Positions 1-6,534 are shown, counted from the first letter of the stretch. The stretch: 9,778 nt of DNA from Dehalococcoidia bacterium (GCA_030690705.1 JAUYGE010000155.1:1-9778), one strand, 5' to 3'. Made by a program: numbers and translations. The notes: generated by a model not told the origin, from the sequence alone.

Positions 1-1030
1 GTCCTGCTATCTGTCCGCCCTCGTGCGCCGATAGGTCACCGGGGGAAGATGCTATCGTTCAGGTATGGCAATCGGACGCGCTCGTAGCGACCGGAGTCAT
101 CGTCGGCGATGGGAGCCAGGTACTGACAGCCTTGAAGTACGTGGACTCTATCCCGAGCGGACTGGCAGTGACTATTCGAGGCTATGGTGCGTACCAAGCC
201 TCCCTGCAGGTCGTTGACTTTCGTACTGGTGCTACCCTGCTCAGAATCGCGAACAATCGATTTCCCGCAGCGACTACAGGCGATGCGGTGGCACTTGAGC
301 CAGGCCAGAGGGTCCTCATCTGCCAGTGGCTCAGCCCCGCGAAGGGCGGGCAATCGGAAGAGCCGGTGCTTCAGAAGACGTCGGGGGTCGTCATGACCGG
401 TGCGACCGGCTCGCCCCCCGGGTTTCACGTGAACTATCCCTCCCCACTCTCTCCTGTGAAATCAGGTCATGCCGGGCAAGGAAGTGTAGTCACTGATATC
501 ACGGGCAATGTCCAAGGACTCGTGGGCACTTTGTACTGGGGTCTCATCCCCCACCCTTGCCCGCGGGGTGGATACCGCCGGTCTTGGACGTCAACAGTAC
601 GCTCAGTTCACTTTCAGCAGATGCCAAGAGACAGGCATGGACCAACCGCCCGTCGGGGTTTGCTGTCGCTACGCCCAGTTCCGTGAGCGCATACCCCGAA
701 GTGCCGTCCAATTACGAGGAGGTAGCCGGAGCCATCCAAGACTTGCTCACCAGGATAGGTGAACCCTCCGTGGGCTACGACCTGCCGTATGCGTACCGCT
801 CGTTTCCTCTTGGCCCCCTGGATGGGACGAGTTTCGTCGCAGCCTACGCGTTCCCGGTTGAGTTGCGCAGCCCGGGCGGCAAGGTGTTGGCACAGGCGAA
901 ATGGATAGTCATCGAGTGGGGTAGAACGGGGCAGCCAAATCCCCTATTCTACAGCAGTGTGCCGTATTCCCCAGAGAGGGTCTTCGAACTTATCGGCGAC
1001 GTCACCCAGTTGGAGAAGGCCATTCGGTAG
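1..1030 (+). pseudogene. Trypsin-fold-like protein, 5'-partial, frameshifted and without a visible catalytic triad
   Basis: The gene begins before the window. Reading from base 3, the frame is open through DALVATGVIVGDGSQVLTAL and the TGATLLRI and GDAVALEPGQRVLICQW segments, in the order and spacing of a chymotrypsin-fold (S1C/HtrA-like) beta-barrel domain. The positions where such proteases carry His (TAxHV), Asp (DxALLR) and Ser (GNSGGP) read TALKYV, TGATLLR and GHAGQGSVV, so all three catalytic residues seem replaced. Near 540-565 the sensible reading jumps from frame 3 to frame 2 (GLIPHPCP, then AGWIPPVLDVNS), consistent with one missing base, possibly in the C run at 548-552. The downstream frame continues to TAG at 1028-1030. 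Upstream of the shift the first frame would otherwise stop at 686. The fold assignment rests on pattern only. It could be a true pseudogene or a non-catalytic homologue carrying a sequencing error. Confidence 0.55.
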
Positions 1031-1120
1031 CGTGCCGCCGCCATCGGCCTCTTCTTCGGCGTCTATCCCGCGGCCAGGGCTGCCCGCATGAACCCCATCG
1101 ACGCACTCAGGTACGAGTGA
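1031..1120 (+). pseudogene. Orphan C-terminal tail of a MacB/FtsX-like ABC transporter permease
   Basis: The 29 codons after the TAG at 1028-1030 read RAAAIGLFFGVYPAARAARM and then NPIDALRYE before TGA at 1118-1120. This is the hallmark end of MacB-type (FtsX superfamily) permeases: the last transmembrane helix (IGLFFGVYPA), then the cytoplasmic AARxNPIxALRYE tail. No other part of a permease is present, and no start codon or ribosome site precedes it. The fragment is in the same frame as the end of the preceding gene, separated only by that gene's stop codon. It is best explained as the remnant left when the body of a permease gene was lost by deletion or recombination. The motif match is strong; the mechanism is inferred. 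Confidence 0.75.
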
Positions 1121-1181
1121 CAGGTCGACACTGCGAGAAGAGAAACAAATGTCCTCTCCCGTCAAGGAGGCCTTGTATTGA

Positions 1182-1263
1182 ATGTCATTCTGAGGAGCGA
1201 AGCGACGAAGAATCCGTGCTCGGTTCACCTGGGGCGGATTCTTCACTTCGTTCAGAATGACAT
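1182..1263. repeat. Palindromic intergenic repeat (gtcattctgag family), copy 1
   Basis: The arms 1182-1216 and 1235-1263 are inverted copies: both begin atgtcattctga when read inward and share the inner part gaagaatccg. The left arm carries six extra bases. The spacer is about 18 bases. The element could form a long hairpin in DNA or RNA. It encodes nothing itself, although reading through it gives spurious peptides. It lies downstream of the permease remnant and beyond the end of the histidine kinase gene on the other strand. A second, diverged copy is at 4077-4177. Confidence 0.8.
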
Positions 1264-1318
1264 GGAGGTCGCACTTTTTGGGCAAAGCCCCTTTCCATCC
1301 CATGCTAAAGCACTGTAG

Positions 1319-1370
1319 GGTGGGTGAAACGGAGCGCAAACCCACCGCTCCGAATAGCTGATGGTGGGTT
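1319..1370. repeat. Nested inverted repeats of the ggtgggt/acccacc type
   Basis: GGTGGGT at 1319-1325 is complementary to ACCCACC at 1340-1346, which is also complementary to GGTGGGT at 1363-1369. CGGAGCG at 1330-1336 pairs with CGCTCCG at 1346-1352. The central ACCCACC can therefore pair on either side, giving mutually exclusive hairpins. GGTGGGT/ACCCACC intergenic palindromes are widespread in bacterial genomes. Its place about 20-70 bases beyond the stop of the histidine kinase gene would suit 3' end processing or weak termination of that operon, but no clear T-run follows on the minus strand. Confidence 0.6.
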
Positions 1371-1389
1371 GGGCAATGACTGAGGCCTG

Positions 1390-2799
1390 TTAGGGCTGGT
1401 GAGAAAGCGGGACCGTAAAGGTAAAGCGGCTGCCCTTGCCTGGCTGGCTTTGCACTTCAATGCTTCCGCCCTGGGCCTCCACCAAGCGTCTGGCAATGGT
1501 AAGCCCCAGGCCGCTGCCGCCGGTAATCCTGGTGCGGGACTTGTCTACCCGGTAGAACCGTTCGAAGATGTGGGGCAGGTCTTCAGCCGGGATACCTTCG
1601 CCGGTATCAGTCACGCTCACCTTCACCTGGCTATCCTGCTCCTCCGCCGATACCGCTATGCCGCCGCCGTTGCTGGTGTGAGCGATGGCATTCTCCAGAA
1701 GGTTACGCAGTATCTGGCTGGTCCGCCGGGAATCGATATTCACCAGCGGCAACCTGTCGGGCAGCTCAGTGGATAAAGACACCCCCTTGGCCGCCGCCTG
1801 AGTTTGCTTCGTAGCCACTGTTTGCTTGATGACGCTGCCGATATCCTCTGTCTGGCAATCGAGTTTTAGCGCCCCGGCCTCGGCCAGGCTCAGCTCCTGA
1901 AGATCGTCAACCAGCCGTGACAGCAGAGATGCCTCTTCATTAAGGGAGAGAATAGCATCTGCATCCGGCTTTACGACCCCGTCGTGAATCGCCTCTAGGT
2001 AACCCCTGATGTTGGACAGCGGGGTTCTCAGCTCATGGGCGACATCTGCCACCATGTCACGCTGCATTTTTTCGGCTCGCTCCAGGTCGCTCGCCATGGA
2101 GTTAAAGGCCTGGGCCAGATCTCCCATTTCACCTTTGTCCTTAAGGTGTACCCGCTGAGATAAGTCCCCCCGCCCCAGGTGCCCGGCGGCCAGGGCAAGA
2201 GCCTTGACCGGAGCTGAAATTCGACGGGACAGAAAGAAAGTGAATACGAGTGCAATGGCAATCGCCAGCAGCGTACCCCAGAGGAGAAAACGACCTATTG
2301 ACCGTGAGAGCCCCAGCGGTGAAGGGAAGTCTGGCGAAAGTCCGGGGCTGCGAAACCCCGGGGCCGTTCCCTCGCGGAACGATGGGGTGGGCTGACTTGT
2401 TGAGGGTTCCGGGCTTATATAGAGGACCCCTGAGGTGCCTCCCTCACGCCGTGGTGACAGGCGTCTGCCGGGTGAATCGGACTGGTACTGCTCCCCCAGC
2501 AGCTTTCCCTCGGAATCAGCCACCACCACCCCGCCGGCGTCGGTCAGTATGATCCGCCGTCCGTACAGACTCCCCCACTGCTCTACAAAGGGTTGAATTC
2601 CCTCCCAGCTTCCATGCTCGCGGTAATGGCGGTACAGCTCGAACTCCACCCTGCCGATGCGCGCTTCCGCGCTTCGCTCGGTGTACCGGCGGATTTCGGC
2701 CGCGGACGTCTGGCCGATAAAGAAGTATACGGCACCGGTTGCAGCCACTATCACCAGGACGAAGGCCAGGAGGAGTCGAAAGCGGAAACTGTGCAGCAC
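1390..2799 (-). CDS. Sensor histidine kinase (BaeS-like: two TM, HAMP, HisKA, HATPase)
   Basis: Membrane sensor kinase that should autophosphorylate and pass phosphate to the regulator encoded just upstream. From the GTG start (469 residues): TM helix about 7-28, extracytoplasmic sensor region 29-168, TM helix 169-191, HAMP domain about 191-243, then the H-box [19 protein letters not shown] with phospho-acceptor His255. The ATP-binding domain has an N-box with Asn370 (LLENAIAH), G1 DTGEGIP at 398-404, F-box [11 protein letters not shown] at 412-422 and G2 GGSGLGL at 427-433. All residues needed for activity are visible. I prefer GTG at 2797-2799 because AGAGGTG sits a few bases upstream and the start lies one base past the regulator's stop. 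An in-frame ATG at 2830-2832 would overlap the regulator by 32 bases and has no ribosome site. The sensor part ends in a Pro/Ser-rich stretch containing palindromes. The ligand is unknown; there is no PAS domain, so it is not a typical PhoR. Confidence 0.92.
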   Translation of the reverse strand: MLHSFRFRLLLAFVLVIVAATGAVYFFIGQTSAAEIRRYTERSAEARIGRVEFELYRHYREHGSWEGIQPFVEQWGSLYGRRIILTDAGGVVVADSEGKLLGEQYQSDSPGRRLSPRREGGTSGVLYISPEPSTSQPTPSFREGTAPGFRSPGLSPDFPSPLGLSRSIGRFLLWGTLLAIAIALVFTFFLSRRISAPVKALALAAGHLGRGDLSQRVHLKDKGEMGDLAQAFNSMASDLERAEKMQRDMVADVAHELRTPLSNIRGYLEAIHDGVVKPDADAILSLNEEASLLSRLVDDLQELSLAEAGALKLDCQTEDIGSVIKQTVATKQTQAAAKGVSLSTELPDRLPLVNIDSRRTSQILRNLLENAIAHTSNGGGIAVSAEEQDSQVKVSVTDTGEGIPAEDLPHIFERFYRVDKSRTRITGGSGLGLTIARRLVEAQGGSIEVQSQPGKGSRFTFTVPLSHQP

Positions 2800-2800
2800 T

Positions 2801-3484
2801 CTACACCTCTGAGAACTTGTAGCCGGCCCCATAAGCTGTCTTTATGTAGCTGGGGTGAGTGGGGTCCGTCTCGACTTTTCGGCGCAGGTTGAGGATGTGT
2901 ACATCAATGGTGCGGTCAAAGCCCTCGAAATCATAGCCGAGGGCTTTTTCGACAAGTTGCGCCCGGCTGAAGACCCTGCCCGGTTCTCTGGCGAGGATCC
3001 CCAGGAGCTTGAACTCAACGGGCGTGAGGTCCAGCCGCCTGCCGTCAAGGGATGCCTCCAGCCTCATAAAGTCCAGGGTGAGGTTGCCCCGCTTGATCTC
3101 CTCGGGACCGCGCTCCCCGGGCAAGCGCCTCAGCACCGTCCTCACTCTGGCTGCCAGCTCCCTGGGGCTGAAGGGCTTGGTCACATAGTCATCCGCCCCC
3201 ATACCCAGGCCGGCCAGCTTGTCTTCGTCCGTGGTCCTGGCGGTAAGCATGATTACCGGCACGTCGGATTCCTGTCTCAGGGTACGGCAGACCTCGAGGC
3301 CGTCCATGCCTGGCAGCATCAGGTCCAGGACGATAAGGTCGGGGTGACCTTCCCGGGCCAGACGCAAAGCCTCGACACCATCGTGAGCTTTCAGAACCTT
3401 GTAGCCATCCCGGTTCAGGTAGAGCTCGACGAGCTCTACCGTTTTCGCGTCGTCGTCAACCACTAAGACTCTCTTGCCGCTCAT
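2801..3484 (-). CDS. OmpR/PhoB-family response regulator
   Basis: Cytoplasmic transcription factor of 227 residues, the usual OmpR-family length. The receiver domain (about 4-118) has the acidic pair Asp10/Asp11, phospho-acceptor Asp54 in [11 protein letters not shown], Thr81 and Lys103 in TKPFSP. The C-terminal winged-helix domain (about 133-225) contains [20 protein letters not shown], the recognition-helix region [15 protein letters not shown] and the terminal hairpin YGAGYKF. It is the first gene of an operon with the sensor kinase; one base separates its TAG from the kinase GTG, so translational coupling is likely. The ATG at 3482-3484 has no Shine-Dalgarno sequence, but a TATAAT box lies only 10 bases upstream, which suggests a nearly leaderless mRNA. 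A two-box direct repeat just upstream suggests that it regulates itself. Confidence 0.95.
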   Translation of the reverse strand: MSGKRVLVVDDDAKTVELVELYLNRDGYKVLKAHDGVEALRLAREGHPDLIVLDLMLPGMDGLEVCRTLRQESDVPVIMLTARTTDEDKLAGLGMGADDYVTKPFSPRELAARVRTVLRRLPGERGPEEIKRGNLTLDFMRLEASLDGRRLDLTPVEFKLLGILAREPGRVFSRAQLVEKALGYDFEGFDRTIDVHILNLRRKVETDPTHPSYIKTAYGAGYKFSEV

Positions 3485-3494
3485 ATCTAGGAAG

Positions 3495-3526
3495 ATTATA
3501 CGCCAAAACTGTTAAGGAAATGTTAA
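3495..3526 (-). promoter_or_regulatory. Two-component operon promoter with PhoB/PhoP-like direct repeats
   Basis: On the minus strand, TTAACA (3521-3526), 5 bases, TTAACA (3510-3515), 9 bases, then a consensus TATAAT (3495-3500). The 11-base period places both half-sites on one face of the helix. The first box replaces the -35 region, as in promoters activated by PhoB-type regulators. The predicted start is near 3488, about 4 bases before the regulator ATG. The pattern is seen directly; the identity of the bound protein is inferred. Confidence 0.65.
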
Positions 3527-3540
3527 GGCAACATATGAAA

Positions 3541-3568
3541 GAGGGGGGAGAAGATGCTCTCCCCCCTC
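3541..3568 (-). terminator. Strong hairpin between the DUF2680-like gene and the two-component operon
   Basis: GAGGGGGGAGA at 3541-3551 and TCTCCCCCCTC at 3558-3568 form a perfect 11-base stem with a 6-base loop. On the minus strand the hairpin lies 36 bases past the stop of the small secreted-protein gene and is followed by TTTCATATGTT, a short, imperfect T-tract. It fits a Rho-independent terminator that separates that gene from the downstream promoter. The weak T-run means that read-through is possible. Confidence 0.65.
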
Positions 3569-3603
3569 GAGGGCAGGCTCGACGATAGACTCTGGTATTT
3601 CAA

Positions 3604-3990
3604 TTATGACGTCTTCTGTTGACCCGGTACACGCAAACCGCGGAAGCCATGGCCCCGGAAGCCAGTTCCAGGCGGCAAGTCAGGTCTTGACTGCCACCAG
3701 CTCTTGTATTGGGCGGCTTGCTCCTGGGTTAGCTTGCCCTGGTCTACCTGGGTCTTGAGGTAAGTGTCCAGAGCTTCCGTCCGAATATCCTTCTGGGCCT
3801 GGGTAAAGGCATCCTCCACCTTCTTCTGGTCGACGCCCAGGATAGTGGCAACTCGGGCGGCCAGCGTCTTGCCTGAAGTCGTGGTGCCCGTGCCTCCTGT
3901 CTGAGCAAAGACCACCCCGCCAACGCTGCCGGCCAATAGGACGGTAGCTGCCAGTACGCTGGCTATGATCAACTTGTGTCTTCGCCACAT
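3604..3990 (-). CDS. Small secreted DUF2680-like protein
   Basis: 128 residues. The signal peptide has a basic start (MWRRHK), a hydrophobic core of about 8-24 and a probable cleavage after VVFAQ near residue 30. A Gly/Thr linker (31-40) follows. The mature domain (41-104) has ARVATILGVDQKKVEDAF and a helical segment ending LTQEQAAQYKSWWQSRPD, the pattern I associate with DUF2680 envelope proteins. The tail is Gly/Arg/Phe-rich (FRGHGFRGLR). The ATG is preceded by a strong ribosome site, AGGGGGTG, 8 bases away. It is transcribed toward the two-component genes. A promoter of the same unusual geometry as theirs lies about 250 bases upstream, so I infer co-regulation, perhaps as an envelope-stress accessory or periplasmic partner of the kinase. 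The biochemical function of this family is not known to me. Confidence 0.85.
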   Translation of the reverse strand: MWRRHKLIIASVLAATVLLAGSVGGVVFAQTGGTGTTTSGKTLAARVATILGVDQKKVEDAFTQAQKDIRTEALDTYLKTQVDQGKLTQEQAAQYKSWWQSRPDLPPGTGFRGHGFRGLRVPGQQKTS

Positions 3991-4036
3991 GTCTGTTTCA
4001 CCCCCTTTCTCTTAGCAGTGATAACATCAAAACCGC

Positions 4037-4070
4037 CATACTCCTGGCGCCGTCTCACCTCCTTTCCCAG
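4037..4070 (-). other. Orphan Shine-Dalgarno and possible 13-codon leader ORF in the DUF2680-like gene's 5' region
   Basis: On the minus strand a near-perfect ribosome site, AAAGGAGGTG (4056-4065), lies about 65-75 bases upstream of the secreted-protein ATG, but no start codon follows at a normal distance. The next ATG (4037-4039) would encode MAVLMLSLLRERG, and its TGA (3998-4000) overlaps the ribosome site of the DUF2680-like gene. Spacing from the orphan site to that ATG is about 18 bases, too long for usual initiation, although AGGAG lies right beside it. This may be a decayed gene start or a leader peptide. Confidence 0.25.
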
Positions 4071-4076
4071 GAGAAC

Positions 4077-4177
4077 GTCATCTTGAGGCCATCCCGATGA
4101 AATCGGGAGGCCGAAGGATCCGCTCCCCCAATGAGAAGGGGCGGATTCTTCGTTCCGCTTCGCGAACTCAGAATGAC
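4077..4177. repeat. Palindromic intergenic repeat (gtcattctgag family), copy 2, with a nested hairpin
   Basis: The outer arms 4077-4129 and 4138-4177 are imperfect inverted copies: gtcatcttgagg pairs with the inverse of ctcagaatgac, and aaggatccgc with gcggattctt. Within the left arm TCCCGAT (4092-4098) and ATCGGGA (4102-4108) form a separate 7-base hairpin. A similar hairpin core recurs at 8060-8077. The element sits inside the predicted 5' untranslated region of the small secreted-protein gene, between its promoter and ribosome site. The 3991-4349 gap also holds two divergent promoters and an orphan ribosome site, described separately. Confidence 0.75.
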
Positions 4178-4241
4178 AGCGGTAGCCGTTTTTATCCCTC
4201 GTCGTGCCCCGGTCATCGGGGCATCGATGATTCCAAGGAAA

Positions 4242-4273
4242 ATGATAGCAGCCGAATGTTAGAATCCTGTTAA
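4242..4273 (-). promoter_or_regulatory. Predicted promoter of the DUF2680-like gene with the same direct-repeat operator
   Basis: On the minus strand, TTAACA (4268-4273), 5 bases, CTAACA (4257-4262), 9 bases, then TATCAT (4242-4247) with an upstream TGC that makes it an extended -10. Box sequence, period and distance to the -10 match the two-component operon promoter at 3495-3526 base for base in spacing. The predicted start near 4235 leaves a 5' untranslated region of about 245 bases. The same boxes lie about 48 bases upstream of the likely transporter start on the other strand, so they could also influence that gene. Confidence 0.6.
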
Positions 4274-4300
4274 GTCTCCAGACGGCTTGCGGCTGGCCTG

Positions 4301-4306
4301 TATAAT
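4301..4306 (+). promoter_or_regulatory. Candidate -10 box for the MFS transporter gene
   Basis: A perfect TATAAT lies 43 bases before the transporter's GTG start. No good -35 hexamer is visible at 16-18 bases, so the promoter is either weak or dependent on an activator. The TTAACA-type direct repeat at 4257-4273, read in reverse from this strand, would be centred near -48. Confidence 0.4.
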
Positions 4307-4349
4307 GTAATGGCACTTCTCACATGCTTTCGGATAGAGATTAGCGCTA

Positions 4350-5654
4350 GTGCAAAGTAGCCCGGGGCGCTCCACAGTTTTCTACGGCTGGCGGGTCGTC
4401 GCCGTCTGTTCTCTCATCATGCTCTTCGCCGGCGGGATCCCCTACTTCGGGTTCACCGCCGTCTTCGAATCGATAGCCAACGAGTTCGGGTGGAGCTACA
4501 CCCAGATTTCGCTGGCCGCCTCCATACGAGGGCTTGAGACCGGGCTGCTTGCTCCAGTCGTGGGGCTGCTGGTTGACCGCTGGGGGCCGAGAAAGATGGT
4601 CTTCGGCGGCTGTGTCATCATGGGCCTTGGCTTGATATTCCTCAGCCGCATCAACTCCCTCGGCATGTTCTACGCAGCCTTCGTCCTGATAGCCATGGGC
4701 ATAAGCGCGACGGGCCATGCCGCTATGATGGCAGCCGTGGCTAACTGGTTCAGGAAACGCGTAGCCCTAGCCACCGGCATCATGGCCAGTGGCGCCGCCC
4801 TTGGTGGTCTGATGATTCCAGTGGTAGTCGTGCTCATCGACATGTTCCAGTGGCGAACGGCGATGCTTATTCTCGGTTTTGCCACCTGGGTCATATGTTT
4901 GCCGCTGTCGCTACTGGTGCGAGACAGGCCCGAGAAATATGGTTGTCTGCCTGACGGAGAGCAGCTCAGCATAGTGCCTGTGAGTGAAGAGACGCCCGGA
5001 GCAAGGAGCCCGCAAGTTCACATTCCGGCCGTGCAGGTCCCTTCGACAGGCTCAGGGCAGGCTCTCAAACAGCGCGCCTTCTGGCACATCGCGCTGGCAC
5101 TGACGTTTCAACTGATGGCGGTGAGCGCGGTGATAACCCACGTCATGCCGTATTTCAGCAGCATCGGCGTCTCCCGGGCGGTCTCCACCCTCATAGCTAC
5201 CGCCTTGCCGGTCGCCAGCATATTCGGACGGCTCAGTTTTGGCTGGCTGGGCGACAGATTCGACAAGAAGCGGGTATCGGCTGTCGGCTTCGCCCTGACC
5301 GGCTTGGGGATGCTGTTTTTTGGCGCCATCGCCGGCGGAGGAGCGTGGCTGCTGGCGCCCTTCCTCGTCTTTTTCAGCACGGGATGGGGTGGGAATGTCA
5401 CCATGAGGGCGGCTCTGGTGAGGGAATACTTCGGCAGGGAGAAGTTCGGCACCATTCACGGCCTCACCCTGGCGGTAATGACGGTGGGGAATATCGCCGG
5501 CGCCCCCTTTGTCGGGTGGGTCTTCGACAAGTGGCATAGCTATCAAGGCGCCTGGTTCGGGATGGCTGCTCTCAGCGCGCTGGCGGTATTAGCGGTGGTT
5601 ACTACCCCCCGTCCGGCGACAGTCCCCGACCATGAAGCGCACCGGGGTCGTTAG
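4350..5654 (+). CDS. Major facilitator superfamily transporter (12 TM)
   Basis: 434-residue inner-membrane carrier with two six-helix halves. The first helix follows VFYGWRVVAV. The MFS motif between helices 2 and 3 is GLLVDRWGPRKM (72-83), and its counterpart in the second half is GWLGDRFDKKRV. A cytoplasmic linker of about 190-243 joins the halves. The N-terminal YGWxVV start and general layout resemble the monocarboxylate/oxalate-formate group, but the substrate cannot be read from sequence. The start is GTG: an in-frame TAG at 4335-4337 leaves no earlier start, and only a weak GAGA-like ribosome site precedes it. The linker contains PSTGSGQAL (231-239), encoded by a copy of a genome repeat (see 5039-5061). 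It diverges from the DUF2680-like gene across a 359-base gap and has no same-strand partner close by. Confidence 0.9.
   Translation: MQSSPGRSTVFYGWRVVAVCSLIMLFAGGIPYFGFTAVFESIANEFGWSYTQISLAASIRGLETGLLAPVVGLLVDRWGPRKMVFGGCVIMGLGLIFLSRINSLGMFYAAFVLIAMGISATGHAAMMAAVANWFRKRVALATGIMASGAALGGLMIPVVVVLIDMFQWRTAMLILGFATWVICLPLSLLVRDRPEKYGCLPDGEQLSIVPVSEETPGARSPQVHIPAVQVPSTGSGQALKQRAFWHIALALTFQLMAVSAVITHVMPYFSSIGVSRAVSTLIATALPVASIFGRLSFGWLGDRFDKKRVSAVGFALTGLGMLFFGAIAGGGAWLLAPFLVFFSTGWGGNVTMRAALVREYFGREKFGTIHGLTLAVMTVGNIAGAPFVGWVFDKWHSYQGAWFGMAALSALAVLAVVTTPRPATVPDHEAHRGR
5039..5061 (+). repeat. Copy of the ttcgacaggctca repeat inside the transporter gene
   Basis: These 23 bases are identical to the reverse complement of 6591-6613, one arm of an intergenic hairpin. 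The copy keeps the reading frame, giving PSTGSGQA in the cytoplasmic loop between TM helices 6 and 7, where extra residues should be tolerated. The same core is also present at 8100-8112. Confidence 0.8.
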
Positions 5655-5745
5655 GGGAGGGGCAGTGGTGCTACTTGCCAACCAGTCATAGGGGTGCAGT
5701 CCAAAATGTTCATCTCAAACATGATCAAGCTAAGGGAAGCGATGG

Positions 5746-5774
5746 TTGATTGGCCATTCGTGAGTCGCTACAAT
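5746..5774 (+). promoter_or_regulatory. Candidate sigma-70-type promoter for the TPR-like gene
   Basis: TTGATT (5746-5751) and TACAAT (5769-5774) are separated by exactly 17 bases. The start would be near 5781, about 80 bases before the GTG of the TPR-like gene. Nothing else recognisable was seen in the 5655-5859 gap, and no convincing terminator follows the transporter. Confidence 0.45.
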
Positions 5775-5859
5775 GGCGGCAATGAAGTCAGTCATCGTTC
5801 ACTTCACCCCTACCAGCGCGTTACCCAACCAGAATCCGAAACCAGTGGAGGTGTAGAGA

Positions 5860-6534
5860 GTGCCATTTTGGGACCTGCGGCCAGACGAAGCAGAGAAACA
5901 CTCGGGGGAGGCATCGCGCCACCGCAATCCCCAGAACAGAGACTTTGACCTGAAATTGGCCATTCACCATATGGAAGAGGCGATAAGATGGAAACCCGGC
6001 GAGGTCAAATATCGGGAGCAGATGGCCGGCATCTACCTGGATGCTCCAGAGCTGGCTATTGTGCCCGGGGTCAATCTGGGAGCAGACTTGAACAAGAGTG
6101 CCAGGCTTGCTCTAGCTCAATATGGAGAAATTCTCAAGATTGAGCCCACCTTGGGAATGGACTACAGGTGGTTCCTGGGCGTCACCCGTGCCTACTTGTG
6201 CTTGGGTGAGGACAAGGACAAGGTGAAGGAGAGGCTAACTGAGGCCTGGGTTTCCGCCTTCACGGTTAGCAAGAAGCGGCGACCTGAGCCAAAGGAGATG
6301 GCGCCGGCTGCCGGCACCATTGCCCAGCTCCTGGAAAACCCGGAGGGGTTCTATCTGCGCCGGTCCCAAAAGGAGAGTTCTGACCCCATCCTGGCCAGAA
6401 AGCACCTGCAACAGGCGGTGCTCTACCGGGGCCAGGGTAAGCTGAAGGAGGCCCAAAAGGAGCTGCAAGAAGGCAAGAAGTTGGCCCCGGACCTGCGCTG
6501 GCTCTATGAGGCTCTGTGTGAGTTAGGACGCTGA
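5860..6534 (+). CDS. TPR-like repeat protein of unknown function
   Basis: 224 residues, predicted cytoplasmic: no signal peptide or membrane segment. Tetratricopeptide-like helical pairs are visible at about 28-62 (AIHHMEEAIRWKPGEVKYRE), 78-115 (ALAQYGEILKIEPTLGMDYR) and 178-212 (HLQQAVLYRGQGKLKEAQKE followed by LAP). A charged linker rich in Lys, Arg and Glu (about 116-147) separates the second and third. Such repeats usually form protein-binding scaffolds. The start is GTG; the well-placed GGAGGTG about 7 bases upstream decides it against the overlapping frame that begins at 5694. It ends with TGA at 6532-6534. It stands alone between the transporter and a convergent surface-protein gene, so context gives no functional hint. 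Confidence 0.8.
   Translation: MPFWDLRPDEAEKHSGEASRHRNPQNRDFDLKLAIHHMEEAIRWKPGEVKYREQMAGIYLDAPELAIVPGVNLGADLNKSARLALAQYGEILKIEPTLGMDYRWFLGVTRAYLCLGEDKDKVKERLTEAWVSAFTVSKKRRPEPKEMAPAAGTIAQLLENPEGFYLRRSQKESSDPILARKHLQQAVLYRGQGKLKEAQKELQEGKKLAPDLRWLYEALCELGR

Noticed and set aside
944..1345. Minus-strand open frame of 133 codons
   Set aside because: It reads through the palindromic repeat at 1182-1263 and the antisense of the upstream gene; it has no ribosome site and no protein-like pattern.
3969..4316. Minus-strand open frame of 115 codons
   Set aside because: It spans the predicted promoter and the repeat at 4077-4177 and overlaps the secreted-protein start; its peptide is a translation of repeat DNA.
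4347..5546. Long minus-strand open frames opposite the MFS gene
   Set aside because: The plus-strand frame gives a clear 12-TM transporter; the opposite frames give charged, patternless peptides.
5694..5948. Plus-strand open frame of 84 codons overlapping the TPR-like gene
   Set aside because: The GGAGGTG ribosome site fits the GTG at 5860 in the other frame, and the peptide shows no recognisable pattern.
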